The notes: a model not told the origin generated them from the sequence alone. Shown: positions 1 through 11,377, counted from the stretch's first letter. The stretch: DNA of 64,000 nucleotides from Endozoicomonas acroporae (GCF_002864045.1 NZ_PJPV01000056.1:38494-102493), one strand, 5' to 3'. Program-made: numbers and translations.

Positions 1-111
1 GATGTGCATATCAATCTGACTGAACAGGGCATCGCTCAGCAGACCTTTCCCGCTGTCATAGAGGGCAATGCCGGTCTCATCGCAGGAAGTTTCTATCCCG
101 AGAACAATCAT
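1..111 (-). CDS. tsaD: tRNA N6-threonylcarbamoyladenosine synthase TsaD, N-terminal fragment
   Basis: The first 37 codons of a gene that runs off the left edge. The reverse-strand translation starts [20 protein letters not shown], the characteristic TsaD/Gcp N-terminus (ASKHA fold, phosphate-binding loop around GIETSCDET). TsaD works with TsaB, TsaC and TsaE to make t6A37 in ANN-decoding tRNAs in the cytoplasm. It is divergent from rpsU, the same arrangement as in E. coli. The ATG is at 111-109. The rest of the protein, including the metal-binding His residues, lies outside the window. Confidence 0.95.
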   Translation of the reverse strand, partial: MIVLGIETSCDETGIALYDSGKGLLSDALFSQIDMHI

Positions 112-212
112 TCAACCAACCTGTGAAACAATGTGTGCAAAAAAGAGTCAGTGAAATTCCCGAATCCGGGTATTTCATAAAGGGGAAGAATCATACGTTA
201 AGTGGGCGTTTT

Positions 213-241
213 TTGCATTTTTGCTGAATAAGCTTTAAAAT
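213..241 (+). promoter_or_regulatory. Predicted sigma-70 promoter of the rpsU-dnaG-rpoD operon
   Basis: TTGCAT (213-218) and TAAAAT (236-241) are separated by exactly 17 bp, about 230 bp upstream of rpsU in the tsaD-rpsU divergent region (112-471). It is placed as expected for the main promoter of the macromolecular synthesis operon. Apart from this, the 360-bp gap shows only a good Shine-Dalgarno sequence (AGGAAGGTGA, about 455-464) for rpsU. Confidence 0.55.
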
Positions 242-471
242 TCGCGCCCTTGAAAAACTGCGACTAATCTGTCCTGTTAGTGTGAGTATTAACGTACTGC
301 TTTGGGTAAAGACCTGTCTTTTCAAAGCACGATACTGGTAATCACAGAGGTGATTTATCGCATTCGCGCAGCATTGGCTGTAATCCAGCCGTGAGTTTTT
401 TAGCCTTCAGTCGCACTGACCGGGGCGGATTCATGGTCAACATTTGTTATTAAAAGGAAGGTGATCTCTGC

Positions 472-687
472 ATGCCTGCTGTTAAAGTTAAAGAGAATGA
501 ACCGTTTGACGTAGCCCTGCGCCGTTTCAAGCGCTCTTGTGAAAAAGCTGGTATCCTGGCTGAAGTTCGTCGTCGTGAGCACTACGAGAAGCCAACTACC
601 GTTCGCAAGCGCAAGGCCGCTGCTGCTGTTAAGCGTCATCTTAAAAAACTGCAGCGCGAGCAGCGTCGTCGTGAGCGTCTGTATTGA
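472..687 (+). CDS. rpsU: 30S ribosomal protein S21
   Basis: 71 residues, the standard length, beginning [20 protein letters not shown] and ending in the very basic tail [11 protein letters not shown] typical of gammaproteobacterial S21. S21 is a late-binding 30S protein near the anti-Shine-Dalgarno end of 16S rRNA and helps initiation. It is the first gene of the macromolecular synthesis operon, so ribosome, primase and sigma-70 synthesis are linked. The ATG at 472 has a strong ribosome site (AAGGAAGGTGA) 8-9 nt upstream. Confidence 0.98.
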   Translation: MPAVKVKENEPFDVALRRFKRSCEKAGILAEVRRREHYEKPTTVRKRKAAAAVKRHLKKLQREQRRRERLY

Positions 688-791
688 TCAACTGCCCCTA
701 ACGTCGGTTGCTTCAATCCGGTGATTTACGCGTTGACTACCATTGAGCTTTGAACCCACCAACCTTAACATCAGGTAAAAAGGAACGTGTC

Positions 792-1241
792 ATGAGTGAT
801 TGCATTGTCAGGGATCAACTGACAGAAGCCATGAAGGATGCCATGCGCAATCGCGACAAACCACGACTGGGTACTATCCGTTTGGCTCTGGCCGAACTGA
901 AGCGAATTGAAGTCGATGAAAAATCACTAGACGATCAACGCGCCCTGGCAGTGCTGGACAAAATGGTAAAGCAGCGTCGCGATGCCATTGAACAGTTCGA
1001 GTCTGCCGGGCGCACCGATCTTGCCGAACAGGAAAAGCTGGAACTTGAGGTTCTTGCTGACTTTCTCCCCACCCCACTATCAGAAACAGAAATCTCCGAA
1101 CTGGTCGACCTCGCCATTAACAGCACCGGTGCCTCCGGCATGGCCGACATGGGCAAGGTGATGGGCATTGTTAAACCACAGGCGCAGGGTCGGGCGGACA
1201 TGTCATCCATCAGCAAAATCGTTAAATCCCGGTTAAGCTGA
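792..1241 (+). CDS. yqeY: GatB/YqeY domain-containing protein
   Basis: 149 residues from the ATG at 792, which follows AAGGA at 779-783. An upstream TTG at 750 in the same frame is possible but has no ribosome site. The sequence (DQLTEAMKDAMRNRDKPRLG, later KVMGIVKPQAQGRADMSSIS) is the compact helical YqeY family, related to the tRNA-binding tail of GatB amidotransferase. The precise function is not established; it may bind tRNA. Its position between rpsU and dnaG is common in Pseudomonas and Oceanospirillales relatives. Confidence 0.9.
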   Translation: MSDCIVRDQLTEAMKDAMRNRDKPRLGTIRLALAELKRIEVDEKSLDDQRALAVLDKMVKQRRDAIEQFESAGRTDLAEQEKLELEVLADFLPTPLSETEISELVDLAINSTGASGMADMGKVMGIVKPQAQGRADMSSISKIVKSRLS

Positions 1242-1313
1242 CACTCACCCTGACGGGTGATAGTATCTATCCAATAGTTATTTTCTTTTCTGTTTCAGGC
1301 GCAGCACTCCACC

Positions 1314-3314
1314 ATGGCCGGACGGATTCCCCAGTATTTTATTGATGACCTCCTGACCCGCATTGATATCGTCGATGTTATCGATCACCGGGTTAAGCTG
1401 AAAAAAACCGGTCGCAACTACTCTGCCTGCTGCCCTTTCCATAAAGAAAAGACCCCATCCTTTACGGTAAGTCCTGACAAGCAGTTCTACTACTGCTTTG
1501 GCTGCGGAGCCAGTGGCAACGCCGTTGGCTTTGTTATGGACCACGACCACCTGGACTTTCCTGAAGCGGTTGACACCCTGGCAGGACAGCTGGGCCTGGA
1601 AGTCCCCAGGGAAGAAAACCCGCACCGGCAACGGGGCCCGGACCACAGCGAACTCTACAATCTGCTGGATCGCGCAGTGGACTTCTATAGCCGCCAGCTG
1701 AAACAGCATGAACAATCCCCAAGGGCATCCCACTATCTGAAAAACCGGGGGCTTGATCCACAAACCTGCCAGCACTTTGCCATCGGCTTTGCACCGCCGG
1801 GCTGGGACAACCTGAAAAAAGAGCTGGCCACCTCACCAGAAAAAGAGCAACAGCTGATCACCACCGGCATGCTGGTCAAAAATGAAGACCGCAATACGGT
1901 GTATGATCGCTTCCGGGAACGCATCATTTTCCCTATCCGGGATAGCCGGGGGCGCTACATTGCGTTTGGCGGCCGGGTTCTGGGCGATGAGAAACCCAAG
2001 TATCTGAACTCTCCCGAGTCCCCGGTTTTTCACAAAGGCAAAGAGCTTTACGGGCTGTTTGAAGCCCGGCAGGCCAACCGCAAGCTGAGCCGGATCCTGG
2101 TGGTTGAAGGGTATATGGATGTGGTGGCACTGGCCCAACAGGGAATCACCAACACGGTGGCAACCCTTGGCACAGCCACCACCCCTGACCATATGCAGCG
2201 ACTGTTCAAAGTGGTGCCTGAAGTTATTTTCTGCTTTGATGGCGATGATGCCGGTCGACGGGCGGCGTGGCGTGCACTGGAATCGACACTGTCCAACATG
2301 CAGGATGGTCGTCAGGCCCGTTTCCTGTTTCTGCCACAGGGCGAAGATCCGGATAGCATGGTTCGCAAGGAAGGCTCCGAAAGCTTTATTGAGCGAATCA
2401 AGAGCCAGGCCATCAGCCTGGATAACTTACTGTTCCGGGAACTGGAGTCAGAGCTGGATCTGACCACCATGGATGGTCGTGCCCGTTTGGCCAAACTGGC
2501 TCAACCTTATCTTGATAAACTGCCGGAAGGCTTGTTTCGTCAGTTGCTGGTGAAAAAGCTCTCAGACCGAACAGGACTGGATACACACTACCTGGAAGCT
2601 CACTTTCAGGAAAGTGCCCGCACCAGAGAGTTATCCACAAGCCGACCAGAGCCGGAAACACGCAACGTCAGCCAGGAAGCACAGGTGCATCATGGTCATT
2701 ATGAGCCAGCGCCTTTCTACAATGCAGACTACGAAGAAAGACAGTACGCACCAGAAGAACACCCGAGCTATAACACACCTGAGATTTCACGCAGGCCTTC
2801 AACCCGCCATCTGACCAACTCAGCCAGACTGGTGACCTGCGGTTATGCCATACGACAGTTATTGTGTAATCCGGAGTTTGCCCGGGAAGTTTCCGAGCCA
2901 TTTGACCACCTGAAACTGGAAAACGACAGTGACAGTCAATTACTGATCGACCTGTTAACCATCCTGAAAAAAGAGCCGTCACTGAAAGCCAGCACGCTTA
3001 TTGCCCAATGGTACGACACAGAGAAAGGACAACGCCTGCAAGCCCTCGCAGCCCTGGATCACGGCACCACCGCGCACCGGGATGAGTTTCTGGAAACCCT
3101 GGCCAGCATTCGCAGGAAAGCAGGATTAAACCATCAGAAGAACCTGTACAAATCACTTATCCAGAGCTTCCAGAACAAAAAGCCGGGACAAATTAACGAA
3201 GAACTTCGCCAGCAGTTCCGTCAACATCAGGAAGCGTTCAGAGAGCAGATGACCCAGCAGCAGGCAACCGACAAATCACCCGGCAACCACCACGAAAAAA
3301 ATGGGGAAAGTTAA
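1314..3314 (+). CDS. dnaG: DNA primase DnaG
   Basis: 666 residues. It makes RNA primers for lagging-strand replication with DnaB helicase. The N-terminal CHC2 zinc finger is visible: Cys40-x2-His43 (CPFH) and Cys61-x2-Cys64 (CFGC). The TOPRIM catalytic core follows, with the EGYMD motif near residue 265 and FDGDDAGRRAA near 310, which carry the metal-binding acidic residues. A hydrophilic linker (about 430-490) precedes the C-terminal helicase-binding domain. The protein is longer than the 581-residue E. coli enzyme, mainly in this linker. It is the second core gene of the macromolecular synthesis operon. Confidence 0.97.
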   Translation: MAGRIPQYFIDDLLTRIDIVDVIDHRVKLKKTGRNYSACCPFHKEKTPSFTVSPDKQFYYCFGCGASGNAVGFVMDHDHLDFPEAVDTLAGQLGLEVPREENPHRQRGPDHSELYNLLDRAVDFYSRQLKQHEQSPRASHYLKNRGLDPQTCQHFAIGFAPPGWDNLKKELATSPEKEQQLITTGMLVKNEDRNTVYDRFRERIIFPIRDSRGRYIAFGGRVLGDEKPKYLNSPESPVFHKGKELYGLFEARQANRKLSRILVVEGYMDVVALAQQGITNTVATLGTATTPDHMQRLFKVVPEVIFCFDGDDAGRRAAWRALESTLSNMQDGRQARFLFLPQGEDPDSMVRKEGSESFIERIKSQAISLDNLLFRELESELDLTTMDGRARLAKLAQPYLDKLPEGLFRQLLVKKLSDRTGLDTHYLEAHFQESARTRELSTSRPEPETRNVSQEAQVHHGHYEPAPFYNADYEERQYAPEEHPSYNTPEISRRPSTRHLTNSARLVTCGYAIRQLLCNPEFAREVSEPFDHLKLENDSDSQLLIDLLTILKKEPSLKASTLIAQWYDTEKGQRLQALAALDHGTTAHRDEFLETLASIRRKAGLNHQKNLYKSLIQSFQNKKPGQINEELRQQFRQHQEAFREQMTQQQATDKSPGNHHEKNGES

Positions 3315-3629
3315 TCTTTTTTTGGTAGTGTCAGACAAATGCAACCGATTCCTCGAATCCATGCATAAAAAAATAACTGCACAACAAAAAATATTAGGTA
3401 TACTTGAATTTCACTGTGTCCCGTGGAACTGCATTATTGGCCACATTTCTAATTCAAACCCGGTCTGAAAACACCAAGGAAAGGTAACCCGCGTCATGGA
3501 ATGCATTCCGGTACCTCGTCCAACCAAGTCGGGCCGCTGCCCTGTGGTACTATACCCAGTTTATGAGCTATAATTGCCTGCTTACGTTTTTTTGTCCGGT
3601 TCGTCAATATCCGCTGTTGAAGGGTTGAT
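3315..3629 (+). promoter_or_regulatory. dnaG-rpoD intergenic region with a candidate rpoD promoter
   Basis: A 315-bp gap without an ORF. A perfect -10 hexamer TATAAT sits at 3569-3574, about 55 bp before the rpoD start. The -35 match 17-18 bp upstream is poor (TGGTAC/GGTACT), so it may need an activator or an alternative sigma factor. A second TATACT at 3399-3404 also has a weak -35. E. coli rpoD has its own internal and heat-shock promoters upstream, so a separate promoter here is plausible. No rho-independent terminator is seen between the genes. Confidence 0.4.
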
Positions 3630-5462
<1,833 letters not shown>

Positions 5463-5469
5463 TCATCAG

Positions 5470-5505
5470 CCATAAAAAAAGCACCACACGGTGCTTTTTT
5501 TATGG
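5470..5505 (+). terminator. Rho-independent terminator after rpoD
   Basis: A near-perfect palindrome: GCACC (5481-5485), loop ACAC, GGTGC (5490-5494), flanked by A7 and T7 tracts. It can terminate in both directions. It closes the rpsU-dnaG-rpoD operon. Confidence 0.9.
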
Positions 5506-5512
5506 CTTGCAC

Positions 5513-5680
5513 CTAGGAGGCTGTCCGAGAATAGACTGCCCTACTGCGGTGACAGCAAATTGGTCTAGAAAGTCGGAAATTTTTAGTAAATAGAACCACT
5601 ATTCACTAAAAATTTCCGACTTTTTATCATCAATTTTCTGCCATCCTCGCTATGGGCGCTATTCTCGGACAGCCTCCTAG
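5513..5680. mobile_element. MITE-1 copy 1: 168-bp inverted-repeat element flanked by CTAG
   Basis: The ends are CTAGGAGGCTGTCCGAGAAT and its exact reverse complement, 22 bp perfect. An inner inverted repeat (AGTCGGAAATTTTTAGT / ACTAAAAATTTCCGACT) makes the whole element fold on itself. It carries no ORF. A second copy in opposite orientation lies at 34272-34453 and a single degenerate end at 33600-33618. Both full copies have CTAG at each border, consistent with a 4-bp CTAG target duplication or with terminal bases of the element. It is probably a non-autonomous derivative of an IS; no transposase of this type is in the window. Confidence 0.75.
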
Positions 5681-5717
5681 TGTGACCAAATGCTCAATGA
5701 GTGGAATCTAGCCGCTC

Positions 5718-8700
5718 TTATGCAGGCTTCATCAGCGTAAGCAGTTCCTCGACAGTCTCCTTCCTCTTGACCTCACACTCATTCACAGGCCGGGTTGTTG
5801 ATAACCAGTCGTTAACTCTGTGCTCAAAATCATGACGGCAAACATGGTGAGCCAATTTCATTTGCAGATGCTCAGTCAGCGCATGAAGGCGTTGATATTC
5901 TTCCTGAAGCTGGCTAGGTCGGCAGCCAGGTTTTCCTTCAGAGTGCAGGGCAATAAACTGTTTGGCTTTATTCAGGATAAGCAGACAGCCTATCAGCAAA
6001 CCATAAATACGCTCCCCGGTGTTTTGGGGGTTGTGAAACAGAATGGTTCGAGGCAGGTCGAATGCTGCGCCTTTGTGCAATTGCTCTGTCAGCTGATCAA
6101 GGTTATCCGTGAGATATTGCAGCGTATCGTTCAGCAATCTGGTCTCTTCAGCAAACAACAAACACCATACCGGCCTCTCAACGCCAGGAACGAGAACGGG
6201 CAATCGTGATGCCTTTCCATCGGTTACTCTGGCGTCAACATAAACCTCAAAACCCATTGCCTTTATCCCCAGATCACCGTCTTTAAGATGAATACTGTAG
6301 GCCTTTGGCAATTTCATCGCCTGACATTCCGGGACAGGCCAGATGATGACACTTTGAGGGATGTCTGACTCACTGTCGGTATTCAGTGCCTGCAGCTTGT
6401 CAAAAAGGGTTCTGACAGATGCTTCTTTCGTGCAGATAATGTCAATCTCATCAAATGATGAGTGGAGATTCTGTAAAAAGCGTGCGTATGAACCGGTAAC
6501 CAGAATGGGAGGGTCGGTATAAGAATTATTGATTTCCTGAATAATCTCCAGTGTTTTCAGCGTTATTGAATTTAAATAAGTATCCTGACAAGGAAGTGGG
6601 CCTCCTTTGTCAAGATTGGCTGAACACCCGTTTCCATCTGTGGAAAAACAGTCAAGCCAGGCGTTGTCAGTATACTGTTCAGGTGATCCGGGGTGCTCTC
6701 TACTGACAGCAACAGAAGCCTCAGCTTGACTGACACAGGCTGAGCATTCTTGATGACTATCACGACCACGGACAACGGTATTTTCTCGTTTAAACAGCAT
6801 ATTATCCATTATATTGGCTTCACAGCTGCATTGTTCAAACCAGAAGCCCAGAGCATGGCGTATCTTGCTTCCTTCAGAAAAACGCTGAAGACACTCCAGA
6901 ACCTGATTCTTATGGACGTATCGCCCATTAACCGACTGTCTTGTAATACAACAATGCGCCAGGAAGAAGAAATGGATGCGTGAATTCTGAAACGAGTTTC
7001 TCAGTCGTTTGATGGATTGCAATACCTGCTCTGCTGACACTCTCTGATGATCAATTGACAGCCCATAGTGCATAGCCATGAATTGCAATTGACATTGCAG
7101 TCGTTGTTGCTGGTCGTCTTTATGGGATGCGTTGTTTAAGATTCGCCAGGCCTCTTGAAGCATCTCCTGAGCTGCATTGTTTTCATCATAATGCCTGGGT
7201 TGTTGCAACTTTTGAATCAGATACCCGGCTTGCTTTACAGCATGACCGCCGGGTACTTCATTAAATGCTTCTAACACTTGCCGGTTATCCAGACAGGCAC
7301 CGTTCAATTCTCTTGCCGTCAATGCCAGCTGTACATAAAAAAAAGCTCTTTCCATTAACCAGCCACCGTCTTCATAATCCTTAACCACTGCCTCCGCTTC
7401 AACCAGTCGGCCATTCAACGCCACCCCCCTAAGGCAACATTCCTGTTTGAAGCGCGCTATCCCCAGCCTGCCTCTCGAATTGTCCGGGAAATCCTTAATG
7501 ACCGTATCCGGTGTAACCGGCTGGCCATTCAACGGCAGCCCTCTCAGGCAGCATTCCTCTTTGAAGCGCGGCAGCTCCAGTGTTGCTCTGGCCTCCTCAA
7601 ACCCCTTAACCACCTCATCGGGTGTGACCTGCTGCCCCATTAACGGCACGCCGTTCAAGCAACATCGCTCTTTGAAGCGCGTCAAATCCAATGCTGCCTT
7701 GGCTGCCTGATAACCGTTAACGACCGCCTCAGGTTTGACCTGCTGGCCTTTCAACAGCAAGCCCTTCAGGCAACATGCCTCTTTGAAGCGCGCCTGCTCC
7801 AATGTTGCACTGGCAGCCTGATAACCCTTAAACACCACATCCGGTGAGATCCGCTTGCCATTCAATCGCAGGCCTCTCAGGCAACACTCCGATTTAAAGC
7901 GAGCCAGCTCCAGTGTTGCCTTGATTGCCTGATAATCCTTAACCACCGCCTCCGGTGTGACCGGTCGGCCATTCAATGGCAACCCCCTCAGGCAACATTC
8001 CACTTTAAAGCGCACTATCCCCAGCTTGCCTTGCGGGCCACACGGGAAAGCCTTAACCACTTCATCCGGTGTGACTTGCTGGCCATTCAACGGTAGTCCC
8101 CTCAAGCAACACTCCGCCTTAAAACGCGCCAACTCAAGTGTTGCACTGACTGCCTGATAATCCTTAACAACCGCATCCGGAGTGACTTGCTGGCCATTCA
8201 ATAACAGGCCCCTCAAGCAACATTCCGCTTTGAAGCGCGCCAGTCCCAGTTTGCCTTCGGGACTACCCGAAAAATCCTTAGCCACTGCATCCGGCCTGAC
8301 CTGATGACCATTCAATAGCAACCCCCTCAGGCAACAGAGTTGCTTGAAACGGGCCAGTTCCAGTGATGCTTTGGCTGCCTGATAATCTTTCACCACCACA
8401 TCCGGCGTGACCTGCTGGCCATGCAATAGCCGCCCCCTCATACAACATTCCGATTTGAAGCGCGCTATCGCTAATTTGTACTTATTTAAATCTGGCTTCC
8501 GGTTGAATTCCTGAATGACCTGATCCGGGATAACTTTTCGATTGTTATAAAGAGTGTTCTTTAAGCAAAGCCTCTCAAGGAATAACCCCCCCCTGAGAGA
8601 CGTTGTATCATTGCTATAAGCTGTGAGCACATCAGCCGGGGTGATTTGACGTCCTTGCAATAGTTTTTTTTGCCAAAAGGCATCCTCAATATCCTTGCCA

Positions 8701-8864
8701 TCATTCAGCGTTGAGGCTGCATTTTTATGAGTCTGATAGACTCTTTTACCGTTAAATCTGTTTCTGGAGCTTTCAGGAATACCGCTTGAACCGACTTGCT
8801 GGTCAACTCTAGCTGCTTTTGGATGGGGGTCGGTTGATGATGATGCCTTCAGAATAAAGCCCTG
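5718..8864 (-). CDS. Solenoid-repeat / nucleotidyltransferase-like protein, short paralogue (10 repeats)
   Basis: 1048 residues from the GTG at 8864, chosen because the paralogue at 40017-43769 starts at the equivalent GTG. An in-frame TTG at 8900 is the alternative. Order: variable N-terminus; two degenerate repeat-like units; ten tandem 37-38-residue repeats of the type ARFKAECCLRGLLLNGQQVT followed by PD-VVKDYQ; a helical middle region; and a C-terminal domain of about 260 residues. That domain carries GSYARFLQNL (G791-S792) then DEIDII (E806, D808) and a later VYVD (D877). This is the glycine-serine plus acidic triad pattern of the DNA polymerase beta-type nucleotidyltransferase fold. No signal peptide is seen. 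The family is not one I recognise. A secreted effector or a conflict-system enzyme are both possible. It is inserted between rpoD and pnp, flanked by MITE-1 and MITE-3. Confidence 0.75.
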   Translation of the reverse strand, partial: QGFILKASSSTDPHPKAARVDQQVGSSGIPESSRNRFNGKRVYQTHKNAASTLNDGKDIEDAFWQKKLLQGRQITPADVLTAYSNDTTSLRGGLFLERLCLKNTLYNNRKVIPDQVIQEFNRKPDLNKYKLAIARFKSECCMRGRLLHGQQVTPDVVVKDYQAAKASLELARFKQLCCLRGLLLNGHQVRPDAVAKDFSGSPEGKLGLARFKAECCLRGLLLNGQQVTPDAVVKDYQAVSATLELARFKAECCLRGLPLNGQQVTPDEVVKAFPCGPQGKLGIVRFKVECCLRGLPLNGRPVTPEAVVKDYQAIKATLELARFKSECCLRGLRLNGKRISPDVVFKGYQAASATLEQARFKEACCLKGLLLKGQQVKPEAVVNGYQAAKAALDLTRFKERCCLNGVPLMGQQVTPDEVVKGFEEARATLELPRFKEECCLRGLPLNGQPVTPDTVIKDFPDNSRGRLGIARFKQECCLRGVALNGRLVEAEAVVKDYEDGGWLMERAFFYVQLALTARELNGACLDNRQVLEAFNEVPGGHAVKQAGYLIQKLQQPRHYDENNAAQEMLQEAWRILNNASHKDDQQQRLQCQLQFMAMHYGLSIDHQRVSAEQVLQSIKRLRNSFQNSRIHFFFLAHCCITRQSVNGRYVHKNQVLECLQRFSEGSKIRHALGFWFEQCSCEANIMDNMLFKRENTVVRGRDSHQECSACVSQAEASVAVSREHPGSPEQYTDNAWLDCFSTDGNGCSANLDKGGPLPCQDTYLNSITLKTLEIIQEINNSYTDPPILVTGSYARFLQNLHSSFDEIDIICTKEASVRTLFDKLQALNTDSESDIPQSVIIWPVPECQAMKLPKAYSIHLKDGDLGIKAMGFEVYVDARVTDGKASRLPVLVPGVERPVWCLLFAEETRLLNDTLQYLTDNLDQLTEQLHKGAAFDLPRTILFHNPQNTGERIYGLLIGCLLILNKAKQFIALHSEGKPGCRPSQLQEEYQRLHALTEHLQMKLAHHVCRHDFEHRVNDWLSTTRPVNECEVKRKETVEELLTLMKPA
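7345..8468 (-). repeat. Ten tandem 37-38-codon coding repeats
   Basis: DNA repeats of 111-114 bp coding for units with consensus (L/I)ARFKAECCLRG-LLNGQQVTP(D/E)-VVKD(Y/F). Two spacer types alternate: QA--ATLE and a DSPEGKLG-like form. Each unit reads as two short helices split at NGQ, suggesting an alpha-solenoid. The Cys-Cys pair is invariant in all ten units. The frame stays open throughout, so this is a protein repeat and not a CRISPR array. Confidence 0.9.
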
Positions 8865-8998
8865 CACGCCTGGACTATAAATACCGAAGTTTGACCTCAA
8901 GAGGATTATTAGGTTCCACTGCCTGTGGGTTAAACACAGGCAGACTAACCTTAGTCGGGGAAAAAGTGACTCTCATTTTTCTCGCGGGTCACAGAATA

Positions 8999-9159
8999 AT
9001 ACCAATTCCGCCTTCTAAATATGAGATCGAGCAAGTCATTTTGGACAGCTGGGCAAGGCGGAATGACGAGTAATAGCAGAGCTATTGCGAGGAATTCCAA
9101 CGAAGATCCAGCTGTTCAAAATGGCTGCGCAGTTCATATTTAGAAGGTGGAATTGGTAT
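8999..9159. mobile_element. MITE-3: 161-bp inverted-repeat element
   Basis: The left end ATACCAATTCCGCCTTCTAA (from 8999) and right end TTAGAAGGTGGAATTGGTAT (to 9159) are imperfect inverted repeats that continue inward (ATATGA...TCATAT). It has no convincing ORF. It lies between the start of the repeat/nucleotidyltransferase gene and the 3' end of pnp. A partial homologous copy is at 20195-20251. Confidence 0.65.
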
Positions 9160-9247
9160 AACCCCATCAGGGAGCAGGAGAAAATTCTAATATGTAACCA
9201 GAGATTGAGAGAGACTGGCACTGAGGCCAGCCTCTTTGCAGCGGTGA

Positions 9248-11377
9248 TTACTCAGCCGCTGCAGCCTGCTGCTCTTTAATACGAGCAACTTCTTTCATGC
9301 TCAGCTTAATACGACCACGGTTATCCAGATCCATCACAACCACTTCAAGCTTCTGTCCCATCTTGACGTAGTCAGCAACGTTCTCAACCCGATGATCAGC
9401 AATCTGGGAAATATGCACCAGACCATCCTGACCTGGCAGGATATTAACAAAAGCACCAAACTCGACAATGCGAGTTACCGTACCGTTGTAAATCTTGCCG
9501 ATTTCCGCTTCAGCAGTGACGCCGTAGACACGGTCATAAGCTGCCTGACAGGCTTCCCGGGTCTCACCATAAATTTTAACGGTGCCGTCGTCAGCAATAT
9601 CAACCGATGCACCGGTATCTTCACAGATAGAACGGATAGTGGCACCACCCTTACCAATAACATCACGAATCTTGTCCTGATCAATCTTCAGGGTCATGGT
9701 CATTGGTGCGTTTGGCGACAGTTCACTGCGGGAACGGGCGATGACTTTATTCATCTCGGCCAGGATATGCAGACGCGCATGCAGAGCCTGGTCAAGGGCG
9801 ATATCCATGATCTCTTCAGTGATACCGGCAATCTTGATGTCCATCTGCAGCGCCGTAACGCCGTGGGCAGTTCCGGCCACTTTAAAGTCCATATCACCCA
9901 GGTGATCTTCATCACCCAGAATATCGGTCAGAACTGCAAACTGCTCGCCTTCCTTAACCAGACCCATGGCGATACCGGCAACCGGTGCTTTCAGCGGCAC
10001 ACCGGCATCCATCAGCGCCAGGGAAGAGCCACAGACGGAAGCCATGGAGCTGGAACCATTGGATTCGGTAATTTCAGACACCACACGGATGGTATAAGGG
10101 AACTCTTCTTCACCGGGCAGTACTGCCTGAATACCACGACGGGCAAGACGACCATGGCCGATTTCACGGCGTCCCGGAGGACCCATACGACCAGCCTCGC
10201 CTACAGAGTAGGGAGGGAAGTTGTAATGCAGCATGAACGGGTCACGGCTTTCACCTTCCAGGGCATCGATAAACTGCGCATCACGGGCAGTACCCAGCGT
10301 GGTGGTGACGATAGCCTGAGTTTCACCACGGGTGAACAGGGCGGAACCGTGGGTCTTTTTCAGAACGCCCACTTCGACTGTGATCGGGCGAACGGTTTTG
10401 GTATCACGACCATCGATACGTGGCTGACCGTTAATGATGTTGCCACGGACGACGGACTTCTCCAGTTTGCTGAAGTAGGTCTGAACATCATCCGCACTGA
10501 ATTTGCCCTGGTCTTCGCCAACCAGCTCAGCTTCAGCTTCAGCGCGCAGTTCCGCCAGCTTGTTGCTGCGCTCCTGCTTGATGGTGATGCCATAGGCCTC
10601 TCGAATTTTCTGCTCAAAGCCAGCAGCAACGGCTTCTTTCACTGCCGTTTTTTCTGGCTCTGGCTGCCAGTCCCAGGTTGGCTTACCGGCTTCTGCAGCA
10701 AACTCTTTAATGGCAGCAATAACCGCCTGATACTCCTGCTGGGCAAACAGAACCGCACCCAGCATTTCATCTTCTGTCAGTTCCTGCGCTTCGGACTCAA
10801 CCATCAGCACAGCTTCGCTGGTACCGGCAACCACCATGTCCAGCTCAGACTTTTTCATCTGCTCGAAAGATGGGTTGAGAATGTAACCGTCGTCTTCAGT
10901 GAAACCAACACGGGCAGCACCCACAGGACCGGCAAAGGGAATACCGGAAATAGCCAGGGCCGCAGATGTGGCAATCATGCCCAGAATGTCAGGATCGTTC
11001 TTTTTATCCACCGACATTACCGTGATGATCACCTGAACTTCGTTCATGAAACCTTTCGGGAACAGCGGACGGATAGGACGGTCAATCAGACGGGAAGTCA
11101 GCGTCTCTTTTTCGCTGGCCTTACCTTCACGCTTCAGGAAACCGCCGGGAATTTTACCCGCCGCGTACACCTTTTCCTGGTAGTGAACGGATAACGGGAA
11201 AAAGTCCTGACCATCACGGGCACTTTTAGCGCCCACTACCGTTGCCAGAACCTGCAGCTCACCCATGGTTGCCAGCACGGCACCGGTGGCCTGACGGGCA
11301 ACCCGTCCAGTTTCCAGCGTCACGGTGTGTTCACCGAACTGGAAAGTCTTTGTCAATGCTTTTGGAGCAATACTCAC
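9248..11377 (-). CDS. pnp: Polyribonucleotide nucleotidyltransferase (PNPase)
   Basis: 709 residues from the GTG at 11377, which has AAGGAA 6-8 nt upstream; the in-frame TTG at 11398 lacks a ribosome site. PNPase degrades RNA 3' to 5' by phosphorolysis and joins the RNase E degradosome. Two RNase PH-like domains (the first with [13 protein letters not shown] and [14 protein letters not shown], the second after [13 protein letters not shown]) surround a helical linker. The KH domain ([20 protein letters not shown]) and S1 domain ([15 protein letters not shown]) end the protein. It is the last gene of the metY...rpsO-pnp operon, as in E. coli. Confidence 0.98.
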   Translation of the reverse strand: MSIAPKALTKTFQFGEHTVTLETGRVARQATGAVLATMGELQVLATVVGAKSARDGQDFFPLSVHYQEKVYAAGKIPGGFLKREGKASEKETLTSRLIDRPIRPLFPKGFMNEVQVIITVMSVDKKNDPDILGMIATSAALAISGIPFAGPVGAARVGFTEDDGYILNPSFEQMKKSELDMVVAGTSEAVLMVESEAQELTEDEMLGAVLFAQQEYQAVIAAIKEFAAEAGKPTWDWQPEPEKTAVKEAVAAGFEQKIREAYGITIKQERSNKLAELRAEAEAELVGEDQGKFSADDVQTYFSKLEKSVVRGNIINGQPRIDGRDTKTVRPITVEVGVLKKTHGSALFTRGETQAIVTTTLGTARDAQFIDALEGESRDPFMLHYNFPPYSVGEAGRMGPPGRREIGHGRLARRGIQAVLPGEEEFPYTIRVVSEITESNGSSSMASVCGSSLALMDAGVPLKAPVAGIAMGLVKEGEQFAVLTDILGDEDHLGDMDFKVAGTAHGVTALQMDIKIAGITEEIMDIALDQALHARLHILAEMNKVIARSRSELSPNAPMTMTLKIDQDKIRDVIGKGGATIRSICEDTGASVDIADDGTVKIYGETREACQAAYDRVYGVTAEAEIGKIYNGTVTRIVEFGAFVNILPGQDGLVHISQIADHRVENVADYVKMGQKLEVVVMDLDNRGRIKLSMKEVARIKEQQAAAAE

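Noticed and set aside
7345..8468. Regular 111-114 bp direct repeats that might be taken for a CRISPR array
   Set aside because: The unit is too long, the whole unit is conserved without unique spacers, the frame is open throughout, and no cas gene is present.
8891..9221. Short ORFs of about 60 codons on both strands
   Set aside because: They fall in the inverted-repeat element MITE-3 and are by-products of its palindrome.
9392..11194. 600-codon open frame on the plus strand
   Set aside because: It lies entirely opposite pnp, which is a full, conserved protein. The antisense frame has no ribosome site and its His/Thr/Gly-rich translation is typical of an antisense shadow.
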